Shown: positions 36,326-45,136 of the stretch, piece after piece | How the letters are laid out: each line of letters begins with the position of its first letter | Position numbering within the stretch: the first letter of the stretch is position 1 | Origin: Hyphomicrobiales bacterium | GTDB taxonomy: Bacteria; Pseudomonadota; Alphaproteobacteria; Rhizobiales; Rhizobiaceae | Direction of reading: 5' to 3' | Length of the DNA: 64,000 nucleotides | NCBI GenBank assembly: GCA_900472575.1 | Contig: UCIV01000010.1 | Coordinates: forward strand, 186,001-250,000 | The notes under the pieces: model-generated | Seen by the model: the letters and a program-made list of their open reading frames with translations, nothing else | Told to the model about the DNA's origin: nothing | Databases searched by the model: none | Program-made: the position numbers and the translations under genes

Positions 36326-37281
36326 GCCTGTTCTCCTTTGCCGCCGTTCACCAATTTGCGGGCATAGGCTATGGCCGAGAGCATGTTGCCGTGGTTGGCA
36401 ATGCCCTTGCCGGCAATGTCGAAGGCCGTTCCGTGATCGACCGAAGTACGGTCAATCGGCAAATCGACGGATACATTCACGGCAGTATCAAAGGCAACAA
36501 GCTTGATCGGGATATGACCCTGGTCGTGATATTGCGCGACCACGAGATCGAATGCGCCGGAATAGGCACGGTGGAATACAGTGTCGGCAGAAATCGGACC
36601 ATAGGCATCAATGCCTTCGGCACGCGCTGCTGCAACGGCCGGTGCGATCTGGTCATCGTCTTCCGTGCCGAAAAGGCCGTTTTCGCCGCAATGCGGATTG
36701 ATGCCGGCAATCGCGATGCGGGGAGCGGCATAGCCGGTGCGCTTCAGGTGGTCATTGCCGGCCTTGATCGTTGCCAGTACCCGTTGGGTCGTGGCGCGGC
36801 GGATGGCTTCCTGTAGCGAGACGTGCGTGGAAACGTGGATGACCTTCAGCTTTTCCGATGCCAGCAGCATATAGGCCGCCGCTGATTTGGTCAGGCTTCG
36901 CAGCATGCCCGTATGGCCATCGTAATGGTGGCCGGCAAGGTTGAGTGCTTCCTTGTTGATGGGGGCTGTAACGACGCAGCCGATCACTCCGGCTTCCGCA
37001 TCTCGCACCGCTTTTTCGATGAAACGGAAAGCTGCGTCGCCAGCGACCGGCGACAGCGTGCCCCATGGCAGCGGCGCACCTTCGATAGGGAGGTCAACGA
37101 CATAAGGTTTGAGATCGATATCGACATTCAGTGCCTCACGGGCCGCTTCCAGCGTTGGCAGGTTGCCGTAGATGCGGGTGGCGGCGCGGTCCGCATCGTC
37201 CATTTCGGCCAGCGCCCGCACCGTGATTTCCGGTCCGACGCCGCAGGGGTCACCCATGGTGATCCCGATGATATTGCTCAT
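36322..37281 (-). CDS. PdxA2-type 4-phospho-four-carbon-acid dehydrogenase
   Basis: This 319-residue PdxA-family enzyme has the N-terminal [11 protein letters not shown] motif (residues 9-19), metal-binding histidines H153 (STHVSL), H197 (NPHCGEN) and H252 (YHDQGH), and the APINKEA substrate segment. True PdxA acts on 4-phosphohydroxythreonine for pyridoxal phosphate; PdxA2 paralogs encoded with DUF1537 kinases oxidise and decarboxylate 4-phospho-D-threonate or -erythronate to dihydroxyacetone phosphate. The neighbouring kinase makes the PdxA2 role far more likely. The ATG at 37281 is right after the sialidase-like stop; the upstream extension to 37410 is rejected because it overlaps that gene. 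Confidence 0.88.
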   Translation of the reverse strand: MSNIIGITMGDPCGVGPEITVRALAEMDDADRAATRIYGNLPTLEAAREALNVDIDLKPYVVDLPIEGAPLPWGTLSPVAGDAAFRFIEKAVRDAEAGVIGCVVTAPINKEALNLAGHHYDGHTGMLRSLTKSAAAYMLLASEKLKVIHVSTHVSLQEAIRRATTQRVLATIKAGNDHLKRTGYAAPRIAIAGINPHCGENGLFGTEDDDQIAPAVAAARAEGIDAYGPISADTVFHRAYSGAFDLVVAQYHDQGHIPIKLVAFDTAVNVSVDLPIDRTSVDHGTAFDIAGKGIANHGNMLSAIAYARKLVNGGKGEQA

Positions 37282-37283
37282 GA

Positions 37284-38486
37284 TTATTCTCCCACTTCTG
37301 CACTCGAACTGGCATTGGCCCAGCCCGGAGCCAGACGAACATATTTGATGGCGCGCCTGTAATAGGTGTAGGCGATGTGGAGGCTGCCGTCTGGTCCTTC
37401 CAGCAGCCACGGATAGGACATTTCCTTGTTGTGGCCGTCGATTGAATTGTTCGACATGCAGGTGCCAGGACCATTTTCAATCACGATCCGCTGTGAAAAA
37501 CTTCTGGCACCATCAGCCGAAATGCAGACGGAAACCGGAGCGCGTGGCACGCCCCAGATGGGCACGCAGCCGCCATCCGGGTTGGCATCCGGCCGGTCGT
37601 CTTCTTCGCCCAACTCATCGTAAAGCGACGCGCGGCGATCTGCAGACATTTCCGCATTGGTCGGGTTGCAGATCATTGCGATCCGGCCGTCTTGCAGGCG
37701 GATCGCTGCAATTGAAGAATTGTTGTTTGGCACATCGGTTGCCTGTGGCGCGGACCAAGTTCGGCCGCCGTCCCCACTTTCCGTGCGATAGACGGAATCG
37801 GCCTGGCGGCGGCGGAATACTGCCGCCAGTTTATTCTCGCCGATCAAGACAGGGCTCATATGTACGCAACCTGTCGACTGGTCGATATCCTCCAGTCGCC
37901 ATGTCTTCCCGCCATCTTCGGAGATGCCGACAGCGGCACGGTCATGGCTGCCATTCCACTTTTGGCCTGGACGCTGGATGCAGCGGAAGATCGGCAAAAG
38001 CCACGCGCCATCATCGCGTACCACCAGAGGAGCGCGAACGAAACAGCCGCGCGGCAGATCGAGATATTGCCCCTCGCTTGCCGTCAGCTTGGTCGGGTCG
38101 CAGGCATCGCGCGAAATCTCCGCCAGACGAATCCGGCATTCGTCCTGATTGCCGGATGGCTGCGAGGTGTGAAACAGGATGAGCTTGCCATCAGGTGCGG
38201 CAAACAGAACCGGATTCTGTTCGGAATGATCTGGGTCGAAGCTCAGCCGCTGCGGCTCGCCCCATTGGTCGGAGCCTTCAGACAGGACCGAAGCAAAGAT
38301 CGAGATATCCGACTTCCCTTCCAGCGTGCCGCCAAACCAGGCGCAGATAAGTGCGCCTTCATCGGTCATGTGAAGGAAGGAAGCATGGTTCTGGATCATC
38401 GGAGAGGCCAACATGGCCTCGTGTCGTCCATTTCCGGCGGCGTTTACCGCGCCGTTCATGGCGGATGCAATCTGTTCAGGCGTCAT
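37284..38486 (-). CDS. Sialidase-fold (BNR/Asp-box) protein, probably a cytosolic exo-glycosidase
   Basis: This 400-residue protein is a predicted six-bladed propeller with Asp boxes at 189-196 (SEDGGKTW), 237-244 (SGDGGRTW) and a relaxed one at 323-330 (SADGARSF). The C-terminal [22 protein letters not shown] segment is typical of the BNR_2 family, and its Tyr/Arg cluster would fit a sialidase-type nucleophile and carboxylate binder. No signal peptide is present, so the substrate must be imported first. It leads the operon with the pdxA2 and alcohol dehydrogenase genes. GH33-related enzymes act on glycosides of sialic acid, Kdn or Kdo; here a glycoside of a 3-deoxy-ulosonic or ulosaric acid is my best guess. 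Confidence 0.82.
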   Translation of the reverse strand: MTPEQIASAMNGAVNAAGNGRHEAMLASPMIQNHASFLHMTDEGALICAWFGGTLEGKSDISIFASVLSEGSDQWGEPQRLSFDPDHSEQNPVLFAAPDGKLILFHTSQPSGNQDECRIRLAEISRDACDPTKLTASEGQYLDLPRGCFVRAPLVVRDDGAWLLPIFRCIQRPGQKWNGSHDRAAVGISEDGGKTWRLEDIDQSTGCVHMSPVLIGENKLAAVFRRRQADSVYRTESGDGGRTWSAPQATDVPNNNSSIAAIRLQDGRIAMICNPTNAEMSADRRASLYDELGEEDDRPDANPDGGCVPIWGVPRAPVSVCISADGARSFSQRIVIENGPGTCMSNNSIDGHNKEMSYPWLLEGPDGSLHIAYTYYRRAIKYVRLAPGWANASSSAEVGE

Positions 38487-38527
38487 CGGGGTCTCCTCTT
38501 GACCCTATGAAAATCACCCAAATAACA

Positions 38528-38665
38528 AAGTTGTCAAGTTTGAAAAAAAACGAAATTTGCCATTGACGACCCTATGTTGCGATACATCTGTTTGAAATTA
38601 AATCGTTTTACGAAAGTTAAGTTTGTACAAATCGATAGTTCCGAATATTTAATTTGACAAACTTA
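38528..38665. promoter_or_regulatory. Regulatory region with three related AAGTTTGTCAAAT-like elements
   Basis: The 348-base gap between the sialidase-like gene and the divergent binding-protein gene is AT-rich. Three similar elements stand out: AAGTTGTCAAGTT (from 38528), AAGTTTGTACAAAT (38619-38632, containing the palindrome TTTGTACAAA), and on the opposite strand AAGTTTGTCAAATT (38664-38651). They flank the likely divergent promoters (a TTGACG lies at 38563-38568). They are candidate sites for the cluster C GntR protein. The remaining 170 bases before 38835 show nothing clear beyond the AGAGGGAGG ribosome binding site. Confidence 0.45.
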
Positions 38666-38834
38666 TCCAGAAATCCGATGGTCGGTGCCAGCTCGATCAA
38701 GGCGATCGTTAAGGACGGAGGCATCCCGACCGACGCACAGGGCTTCAGGAGGAGTGCCTTCAGCACGCGAACGCCAATGCGCCGCGAGATGAACAGCAAA
38801 CGGTGCGACATGCACCCCAGAGGGAGGAAATGAC

Positions 38835-40352
38835 ATGAAAACCTCGCATCTATTTGGAGCCGTTCTTGGCTCTGTCATGGCATTCGGTGCCGGCATTGCA
38901 CCGGTTCATGCCGCGTCTACGGATATCAAGATCGTTCTGCCGGAAGAGGCAGACCTTCTTGAGCCGTGCATGGCGACCCGCTCCAATATTGGTCGCGTCA
39001 TCATGGAAAACGTCAGCGAAACGCTGACCGAGCTCGATGTCCGCACCAAGAACGGTGTGATGCCTCGTCTGGCTGAAAAGTGGGAGCAAAATGCCGATGG
39101 CAGCTGGCGTTTCCATCTGCGCCAGGGCGTGAAATTTTCCGACGGCAAGGCTTTTGGCGCCAAGGATGTCAAATACAGCTTCGACCGCATTTTCAGCGAC
39201 AAGAACGTCTGCGAATCCCGCCGCTATTTCGGTGGCATGAAGTTTGACGTGAAGGTCGTCGACGACAACACGATCGATTTCAAGGTTGATCCAGTCCAGC
39301 CGATCTTGCCGCTGCTCCTGTCGCTCGTCACCATAGTTCCGGAAGGCACGCCGCTGGAATTCGTTCGCGAGCCGATTGGCACCGGTCCTTACAAGCTGTC
39401 CAACTGGACGCCGGGCCAGCAGATCGTGCTTGATGCGCGTGACGATTACTGGGGCAAAAAGCCCGCCGTCACCAAGGCAACCTACGTCTTCCGCGCCGAT
39501 CCTGCCGTCCGCGCCGCCATGGTTCAGGCCGGTGAAGCCGATCTTGCACCGTCGATCTCGCAGGTCGAAGCCACGAACGAGAAGACCGACTTCTCCTATC
39601 TCGACAGCGAAACGGTCTATCTGCGTATCGACGGAAACATCGCGCCGCTTAACGATGTCCGCGTCCGCAAGGCACTCAATCTGGCGATCGACCGTCAGGC
39701 GTTCCTTGGTACACTCGTGCCGCAGGATGCTGTTCTGGCAACAGCCCTTGTGCCGCCGACCACGCTCGGCTGGAACCCGGACGTCAAGGTTTTCCCGTAT
39801 GATCCGGATCAGGCCAAGAAGCTGCTTGAAGAAGCCAAGGCTGCCGGCGTTCCGGTCGATACTCCGATCACAGTCGTCGCCCGTACTGCGAATTTCCCCA
39901 ACGTGACGGAAATCATGGAAGCCGTCCAGGCGCAGCTGCAGGACGTTGGTTTCAAGATCGACCTGAAGTTTGTCGAAGTCGCCGAGCACGAAGTCTATTA
40001 CTCGAAGCCATTCAAAGAAGGCCGTGGCCCGATCATTGTCGCTGCCATGCACGACAACTCCAAGGGTGACCCGTCCTTCACCATGTTCTTCAAGTACGAC
40101 TCGAAGGGTACCCAGTCCGGTTACGCCGACCCCAAGGTCGATGATCTCATCGCCCGCGCTTCGGCCGCCACCGGTGATGAGCGTGCAAAGCTGTGGTCGC
40201 AGCTGATCGCCTATGTCCACGACGATCTTGTCGCCGACGTCCTGCTCTTCCACATGGTCGGTTATTCTCGCGTATCCGAACGTCTGGACTTCAAGCCCAG
40301 CATTGCCACCAACGGGATGCTGCAGCTCTCTGAAATCGGCTTCAAGAAGTAA
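38835..40352 (+). CDS. ABC transporter substrate-binding protein (Opp/Dpp family 5), importer C
   Basis: This 505-residue periplasmic protein has a signal peptide (residues about 1-26, ending VHA) and the family 5 pattern WRFHLRQGVKFSDG and GTGPYKL. A strong AGAGGGAGG lies upstream. It leads an operon with two permeases, a fused ATPase and a lyase-family aldolase, divergent from the sialidase-like operon. Opp-family importers of rhizobia transport many non-peptide solutes. Here an acidic oligosaccharide or ulosonic acid glycoside is plausible (inference). Confidence 0.92.
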   Translation: MKTSHLFGAVLGSVMAFGAGIAPVHAASTDIKIVLPEEADLLEPCMATRSNIGRVIMENVSETLTELDVRTKNGVMPRLAEKWEQNADGSWRFHLRQGVKFSDGKAFGAKDVKYSFDRIFSDKNVCESRRYFGGMKFDVKVVDDNTIDFKVDPVQPILPLLLSLVTIVPEGTPLEFVREPIGTGPYKLSNWTPGQQIVLDARDDYWGKKPAVTKATYVFRADPAVRAAMVQAGEADLAPSISQVEATNEKTDFSYLDSETVYLRIDGNIAPLNDVRVRKALNLAIDRQAFLGTLVPQDAVLATALVPPTTLGWNPDVKVFPYDPDQAKKLLEEAKAAGVPVDTPITVVARTANFPNVTEIMEAVQAQLQDVGFKIDLKFVEVAEHEVYYSKPFKEGRGPIIVAAMHDNSKGDPSFTMFFKYDSKGTQSGYADPKVDDLIARASAATGDERAKLWSQLIAYVHDDLVADVLLFHMVGYSRVSERLDFKPSIATNGMLQLSEIGFKK

Positions 40353-40437
40353 CTACTGCCAGGCGATTTGATCGCCCTATCGAAGCGAAGTGGGCGGCGA
40401 GGCGTTCGCCGTCCATTCCAGCAAGATCGAGGTCCCA

Positions 40438-41352
40438 ATGCTCAGATTCATCCGCAAACGCGCCCTCGCCAGCCTTATCTCGCTGATCGGGCTGCTGGTC
40501 ATGGTATTCTTTCTGTCCCGCCTGACCGGCGATCCGGCATCGCTCTTTCTTCCCGTCGAAGCATCCGCCGAAATGAAGGCCGAATTCCGTGCCCTGCATG
40601 GGCTGGACCAGCCGCTTCTCGTGCAGTTTGGCCAATATGTCGGCGATGTCGTCACCGGTGATCTGGGGGAGAGCCTGCGCAAGGCCCGTCCCGCACTTGA
40701 CGTCGTGCTCGAAGCCTTCACATGGACTCTGTGGCTTGCGGTCATCACCATGACGCTGGTCACAGTCTGCGCCATTGTCGTCGGTTCGCTCGCAGCCTTC
40801 CGTACCGGTGGCTTTTTCGATCGCTTTTCCTCGATGTTGTCGTTGATAGGCGCCTCCGTACCGGATTTTTGGCTGGCCATCGTCGCCATCGTTATCTTCG
40901 CCATCCAGCTTTCCTGGCTGCCGACCTCCGGTACCGGTACGCTCGCCCATTGGATCCTGCCAATCTGCGTTCTGTTCGTGCGTCCCTTCGGCATCATCGT
41001 TCAAGTGGTGCGCGGCTCGATGATCTCGGCGCTCTCTTCCGCCTATGTGAAGACTGCACGCGCCAAGGGCGTCAAATCCGGCCCGATCATCTTCGTTCAT
41101 GCACTGCGCAACGCCATGTTGCCGGTCATCACTGTTATCGGCGATCAGGCGGCAAGCCTCTTGAACGGTGCTGTCATCATCGAGACGATCTTCGGGTTCC
41201 CCGGTGTCGGCAAGCTGATGATCGACAGCATTCTCCAGCGTGACTTTAACGTTGTGCTTGCGGCGATCCTCGTCACCGCTTTTGCCATCTTCCTCATGAA
41301 CCTCGTGATCGACCTCGCTTACGCGCTTCTCGATCCGCGCATCCGCTACTGA
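40438..41352 (+). CDS. ABC transporter permease, DppB/OppB type, importer C
   Basis: This 304-residue permease begins LRFIRKRALASLISLIGLLV, the standard positively charged start and first helix. It contains the periplasmic LDQPLLVQFGQYVGDVVTGDLGES loop pattern and five more helices. The ATPase contact is around YVKTARAKGVKSGPI. The ATG at 40438 is chosen over 40390 because it starts in family register. It is 85 bases after the binding-protein gene and 8 bases before the next permease gene. Confidence 0.93.
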   Translation: MLRFIRKRALASLISLIGLLVMVFFLSRLTGDPASLFLPVEASAEMKAEFRALHGLDQPLLVQFGQYVGDVVTGDLGESLRKARPALDVVLEAFTWTLWLAVITMTLVTVCAIVVGSLAAFRTGGFFDRFSSMLSLIGASVPDFWLAIVAIVIFAIQLSWLPTSGTGTLAHWILPICVLFVRPFGIIVQVVRGSMISALSSAYVKTARAKGVKSGPIIFVHALRNAMLPVITVIGDQAASLLNGAVIIETIFGFPGVGKLMIDSILQRDFNVVLAAILVTAFAIFLMNLVIDLAYALLDPRIRY

Positions 41353-41360
41353 GGATCGAC

Positions 41361-42299
41361 ATGACCATGGCCATTCAATCTACCCACACCCCAAAAGAAA
41401 CAGTCGCAGAAGAACCAAGTGCCATCGTGCGTATGGCGCGTATGCTTTGGGCAGACAAGTTCGCCCTCTGTGCCGCAATCTTCCTCGTCTTCGTCATCGT
41501 CATGGCGATCATCGGCCCGACATGGCTCGATGAGCTTGCGACCAAACAAAACCTGCGTGGCCGTAACCTTGCGCCATTCATGTTCGACCGCGAATGGTAT
41601 ATGTGGCTCGGCGCCGATGCGCTTGGCCGCCCGCTCTGGCCGCGCATCATCGTCGCCACCCAGAACACCATGATGGTTGCAGCAGGTGCCGTTGTCATCT
41701 CGGCCGTCGTCGGCACGCTGCTCGGCCTTATCGCCGGTTTTGCGTCGGAACGCGTCAGCCAGGTCATCATGCGTCTGGCAGACGTCATCATGTCCTTTCC
41801 GTCGTTGCTGGTGGCCGTGATCGTTCTCTACATCCTCGGTTCGTCCATCCTCAACCTCATGCTGGTACTCGCGATCACCCGTATTCCTGTCTATCTGCGC
41901 ACCACCCGAGCGGAAGTTCTGGAAATTCGCCAGCGTATGTTCGTGCAGGCCGCACGGGTCATGGGGGCGTCGTCCAACCGTATCCTCTTCCGCCATATCC
42001 TGCCGGTCGTCATCCCTACGCTGACGACGTTGATGACACTCGATTTCGCCTATGTCATGCTGGCCGAAAGCGCGCTATCCTTCCTCGGCATCGGCATCCA
42101 GCCGCCGGAAATCACCTGGGGCCTGATGATCTCTCAGGGCCGCCAGTACCTCACCAATGCCTGGTGGCTGTCCTTCTGGCCGGGCCTTGCCATCATCCTT
42201 ACCACGCTCTCGCTCAACCTTCTGTCCAACTGGCTGCGTATCGCGCTCGACCCCGTGCAGCGCTGGCGCCTGGAAATGAAAGGACCGAAACATGGCTGA
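41361..42299 (+). CDS. ABC transporter permease, DppC/OppC type, importer C
   Basis: This 312-residue permease has a short cytoplasmic N-terminus, a first helix (KFALCAAIFLVFVIVMAII), a WLGADALGRPLWPRII variant of the OppC hallmark (GADALGR instead of GTDxxGR), and four or five more helices. The EAA loop is around MFVQAARVMGASSNRI. It overlaps the ATPase gene by 8 bases, so translation is coupled. Confidence 0.93.
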   Translation: MTMAIQSTHTPKETVAEEPSAIVRMARMLWADKFALCAAIFLVFVIVMAIIGPTWLDELATKQNLRGRNLAPFMFDREWYMWLGADALGRPLWPRIIVATQNTMMVAAGAVVISAVVGTLLGLIAGFASERVSQVIMRLADVIMSFPSLLVAVIVLYILGSSILNLMLVLAITRIPVYLRTTRAEVLEIRQRMFVQAARVMGASSNRILFRHILPVVIPTLTTLMTLDFAYVMLAESALSFLGIGIQPPEITWGLMISQGRQYLTNAWWLSFWPGLAIILTTLSLNLLSNWLRIALDPVQRWRLEMKGPKHG

Positions 42300-43911
42300 T
42301 CATCTGCTCGAAGTCCGCAACCTCTCGGTCGACTTCCACACCGCATCAGGTGTCGTGCACGCCGTGCGCAACATCTCCTACCATCTCGACCGTGGCGAAA
42401 CCCTCGCCATCCTCGGCGAGAGCGGTTCCGGCAAGTCGGTGTCGTCTGCGGCGATCATGAACCTGATTGATATGCCACCCGGCAAGATCTCCTCCGGGGA
42501 AATCCTGCTCGACGGCAAGGATCTCCTGACGATGAATGGCGAGCAACGCCGCGAAGTCAACGGCCGCCGGATCGCCATGATCTTTCAGGATCCGCTCAGT
42601 CATCTCAATCCGGTCTACACGGTCGGATGGCAGATGCGCGAGGCGCTGAAAACCCACGGCATAGGCAATACGCAGGCGCAGGCCGAGGCGCTCCGACTCT
42701 TCAAGCGCGTCGCCCTGCCCGATCCGGAACGCGCGCTCGACAAATATCCGCACGAGTTTTCCGGCGGCCAGCGCCAGCGTGTCATGATCGCCATGGCGCT
42801 TGCCCTGAAACCTGACCTTCTGATCGCCGATGAACCCACCACGGCTCTTGACGTCACGGTGCAGGCGGAAGTGCTGAACCTGCTGAAGGAACTCCAGCGC
42901 GAAACCGGCATGGGTGTGCTGATCATCACCCACGATCTTGGCGTTGTCTCCGAAGTCGCCGACCGCGTCGTCGTCATGGAAAAGGGCCAGCTGGTCGAAA
43001 GCGGCACGGTGCGCGAGGTCTATCACAATCCGCAGCACGCCTATACGAAAAAGCTGATCGCCGCCGCTCCCGGCAAGGGCGAAATGCATGAACCGGAAGC
43101 TTCCGGCGACGCCATCCTCAGCGTCAAGGACGCCCGCAAGTTTTATGGCGGCTTCGAAGCCCTGAAGGGCGTTTCCTTCGATCTCAAGGCTGGCGAGACC
43201 GTTGCTGTCGTCGGCGAAAGCGGCTCGGGAAAATCCACGCTCGCCCGTATCCTGCTGCGTCTCGAAGAAGCGGATGGCGGGACTGCAAAATGGAAGGGCA
43301 AAGACCTTTTCACCATGTCGCCGGGTGACCTGTTCAAGCTGCGCCGCGATCTGCAGATGGTGTTTCAGGACCCAACCCAGTCGCTGAACCCGCGCATGAC
43401 TGTCTACCAGCTGATTTCCGAGGCCTGGGTCATCCATCCGGAAATTTTGCCCAAGGCGAAATGGCGCGAGCGTGTCGCCGAGCTGCTTGGTCAGGTCGGC
43501 CTTTCTTCCGAACATATGGGCCGTTATCCGCATCAGTTCTCCGGCGGCCAGCGCCAGCGTATCGCCATTGCCCGCGCGCTTGCGCTTGAACCGCAACTGA
43601 TCGTCTGCGACGAGGCCGTCTCGGCGCTCGACGTTTCGGTTCAGGCGCAGGTGATCACGCTTCTCGACAAGCTGCGCAAGGAAATGGGCATCGCCTTTAT
43701 CTTCATCGCCCACGACTTGCCGCTGGTGCGCGATTTCGCCGATTATGTGATGGTCATGCAGAAGGGCGAAGTGGTCGAATTCGGCACTGTCGCGCAGGTC
43801 TTCGACAATCCGCAAAAGCCCTACACGCAGGCCCTACTTGCCGCCAGCCTCGATCCGGACCCGGACGTGCAGGCGGCCAACCGCTATGCCCGGCTGGCAG
43901 CCGCATCCTGA
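42292..43911 (+). CDS. Fused double ABC transporter ATPase (DppD-DppF type), importer C
   Basis: This 539-residue chain has two nucleotide-binding domains. The first has Walker A GESGSGKS, FSGGQRQR and LLIADEPTTALD. The second has Walker A GESGSGKS, FSGGQRQR and LIVCDEAVSALD, where the usual Pro after the glutamate is Ala. It is shorter than the fused ATPase of importer A (601) because the inter-domain linker and C-terminal tail are reduced. It overlaps the permease gene and is followed after 21 bases by the aldolase gene. Confidence 0.94.
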   Translation: MADHLLEVRNLSVDFHTASGVVHAVRNISYHLDRGETLAILGESGSGKSVSSAAIMNLIDMPPGKISSGEILLDGKDLLTMNGEQRREVNGRRIAMIFQDPLSHLNPVYTVGWQMREALKTHGIGNTQAQAEALRLFKRVALPDPERALDKYPHEFSGGQRQRVMIAMALALKPDLLIADEPTTALDVTVQAEVLNLLKELQRETGMGVLIITHDLGVVSEVADRVVVMEKGQLVESGTVREVYHNPQHAYTKKLIAAAPGKGEMHEPEASGDAILSVKDARKFYGGFEALKGVSFDLKAGETVAVVGESGSGKSTLARILLRLEEADGGTAKWKGKDLFTMSPGDLFKLRRDLQMVFQDPTQSLNPRMTVYQLISEAWVIHPEILPKAKWRERVAELLGQVGLSSEHMGRYPHQFSGGQRQRIAIARALALEPQLIVCDEAVSALDVSVQAQVITLLDKLRKEMGIAFIFIAHDLPLVRDFADYVMVMQKGEVVEFGTVAQVFDNPQKPYTQALLAASLDPDPDVQAANRYARLAAAS

Positions 43912-43932
43912 TTTGATTGATTCCGGAGTAGA

Positions 43933-44817
43933 ATGATGACCAAGAAAGCCTTCGTCGCGATCGTGACATGCTTCAACGACGACGAAACGATCAATTATGA
44001 AGCGACGCGCGCGCAGGTGCGTCGTCAGGTGGCGGCCGGCAACAACATCATGTGCGCCGGCACCAATGGCGATTTCTCCGCGCTGACACACGGCGAAAAG
44101 ATCAAGCTGCTCGAGGAAGTGGTCGATGAAGTCGGCGGCAAGGTCGACGTCATCGTCAATGCCGGCATGCCCGCCACGTTCGAAACTCTGCAACTGGCCA
44201 AGGAATTCGACCGTATCGGCGTCACCGGCATCGCCGTCATTACCCCCTTCTTCATCGCCTGCACGCAGGACGGCCTGATCCGTCATTTTTCCACCGTCGC
44301 AGACGCCGTCAACACACCGGTCTATCTCTACGACATCCCGGCCCGCACCCAGAACCACATCGAGCCGGAAACTGCCCGCAAGCTGGCCACCCACGGCAAC
44401 ATCGCCGGCATCAAGGATTCGGGCGGCGCACAGGAAACGCTTGCCGCCTATCTGCAGGTTTCCAAGGAAGTCGAGGGTTTTGAAGTTTATTCCGGCCCGG
44501 ACCATCTGGTCCTGTGGTCCCTGCAGAACGGCGCCGCCGGCTGCATTTCCGGCCTCGGCAACGCCATGCCGGACGTACTCGCCGGCATCGTCGGCGGCTT
44601 CAACTCGGGTAATATCGAGGAAGCCCAGCGCCAACAGGAAATCTACACCGCGTTTCGCACCGACCTCTACGCCCACGGTTTTCCGCCCGCCATGGTCAAG
44701 CGCGCGCTCTATCTGCAGGACGCTTCGGTCGGCGCCAGCCGTCAGCCGGCACTTCTCCCCAATCAGGAGCAGGACGCCAAGATCGGCGAGACACTGAAGA
44801 AGTTTGGCTTGCTCTAA
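43933..44817 (+). CDS. N-acetylneuraminate lyase / DapA-family aldolase
   Basis: This 294-residue class I aldolase has Y133 (VYLYDIP) and Schiff-base K161 (AGIKDSGG) in place. The carboxylate-binding loop reads GTNGDF (residues 43-48) instead of the common GTTGE/GSTGE, so the pocket differs from DapA and NanA. Members cleave 2-keto-3-deoxy sugar acids to pyruvate plus an aldehyde. It is the last gene of the importer C operon. With a sialidase-fold enzyme encoded divergently, cleavage of a released ulosonic or ulosaric acid is the natural reading. A plain KDG-type aldolase or dehydratase cannot be excluded. Two consecutive ATGs are possible starts. Confidence 0.85.
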   Translation: MMTKKAFVAIVTCFNDDETINYEATRAQVRRQVAAGNNIMCAGTNGDFSALTHGEKIKLLEEVVDEVGGKVDVIVNAGMPATFETLQLAKEFDRIGVTGIAVITPFFIACTQDGLIRHFSTVADAVNTPVYLYDIPARTQNHIEPETARKLATHGNIAGIKDSGGAQETLAAYLQVSKEVEGFEVYSGPDHLVLWSLQNGAAGCISGLGNAMPDVLAGIVGGFNSGNIEEAQRQQEIYTAFRTDLYAHGFPPAMVKRALYLQDASVGASRQPALLPNQEQDAKIGETLKKFGLL

Positions 44818-45136
44818 GGGGAGGACGTCGCCCGGTCGGGCGGCATGGCCGGTTGCCGCAACTACTTGAGGAAACCGGCTTGGAAATCATCCGTTGCACC
44901 GATACAGCGCTACCAGATGGCGGCCTGTCTCGGCCTACGGGAAGTCGATTTCCTGGTTGTCGGGCTGGTGTCGGTAAACGCGGCTAGGTTTATATGCCGG
45001 CATTATGGGTTCATCGCTGCCGCATGCCGAACGTCTTGGCCTTGAGCTTCAGAAATCTTTGTAACAACGGCATATCGGCACAGTAGGGTGATACCCGACA
45101 CGCCAAATCAAAACCTGAACAATTCGGAGATGTTAA
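44818..45136. other. Intergenic stretch without a supported gene
   Basis: About 320 bases. A GC hairpin (GTCGCCC 44827-44833 with GGGCGGC 44838-44844, 4-base loop) follows the aldolase stop and might terminate importer C transcription, though no U-tract follows. The 66-codon frame at 44845-45045 has no credible start signal or family. The last 100 bases are less GC-rich and probably hold the promoter of the next gene; a CGGAG ribosome binding site precedes its ATG. Confidence 0.35.

Noticed and set aside
36322..37281. Assigning this gene as pdxA for vitamin B6 synthesis
   Set aside because: It sits in an operon with sugar acid genes and close to a DUF1537 kinase, the known context of PdxA2.
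33361..44817. Classical sialic acid catabolism as the role of cluster C
   Set aside because: A sialidase-fold protein and a NanA-family aldolase are present, but no ManNAc kinase, epimerase or GlcNAc-6-phosphate deacetylase/deaminase; PdxA2 and the DUF1537 kinase would be unexplained.
44845..45045. 66-codon plus-strand frame
   Set aside because: No ribosome binding site and no recognisable features; probably chance.
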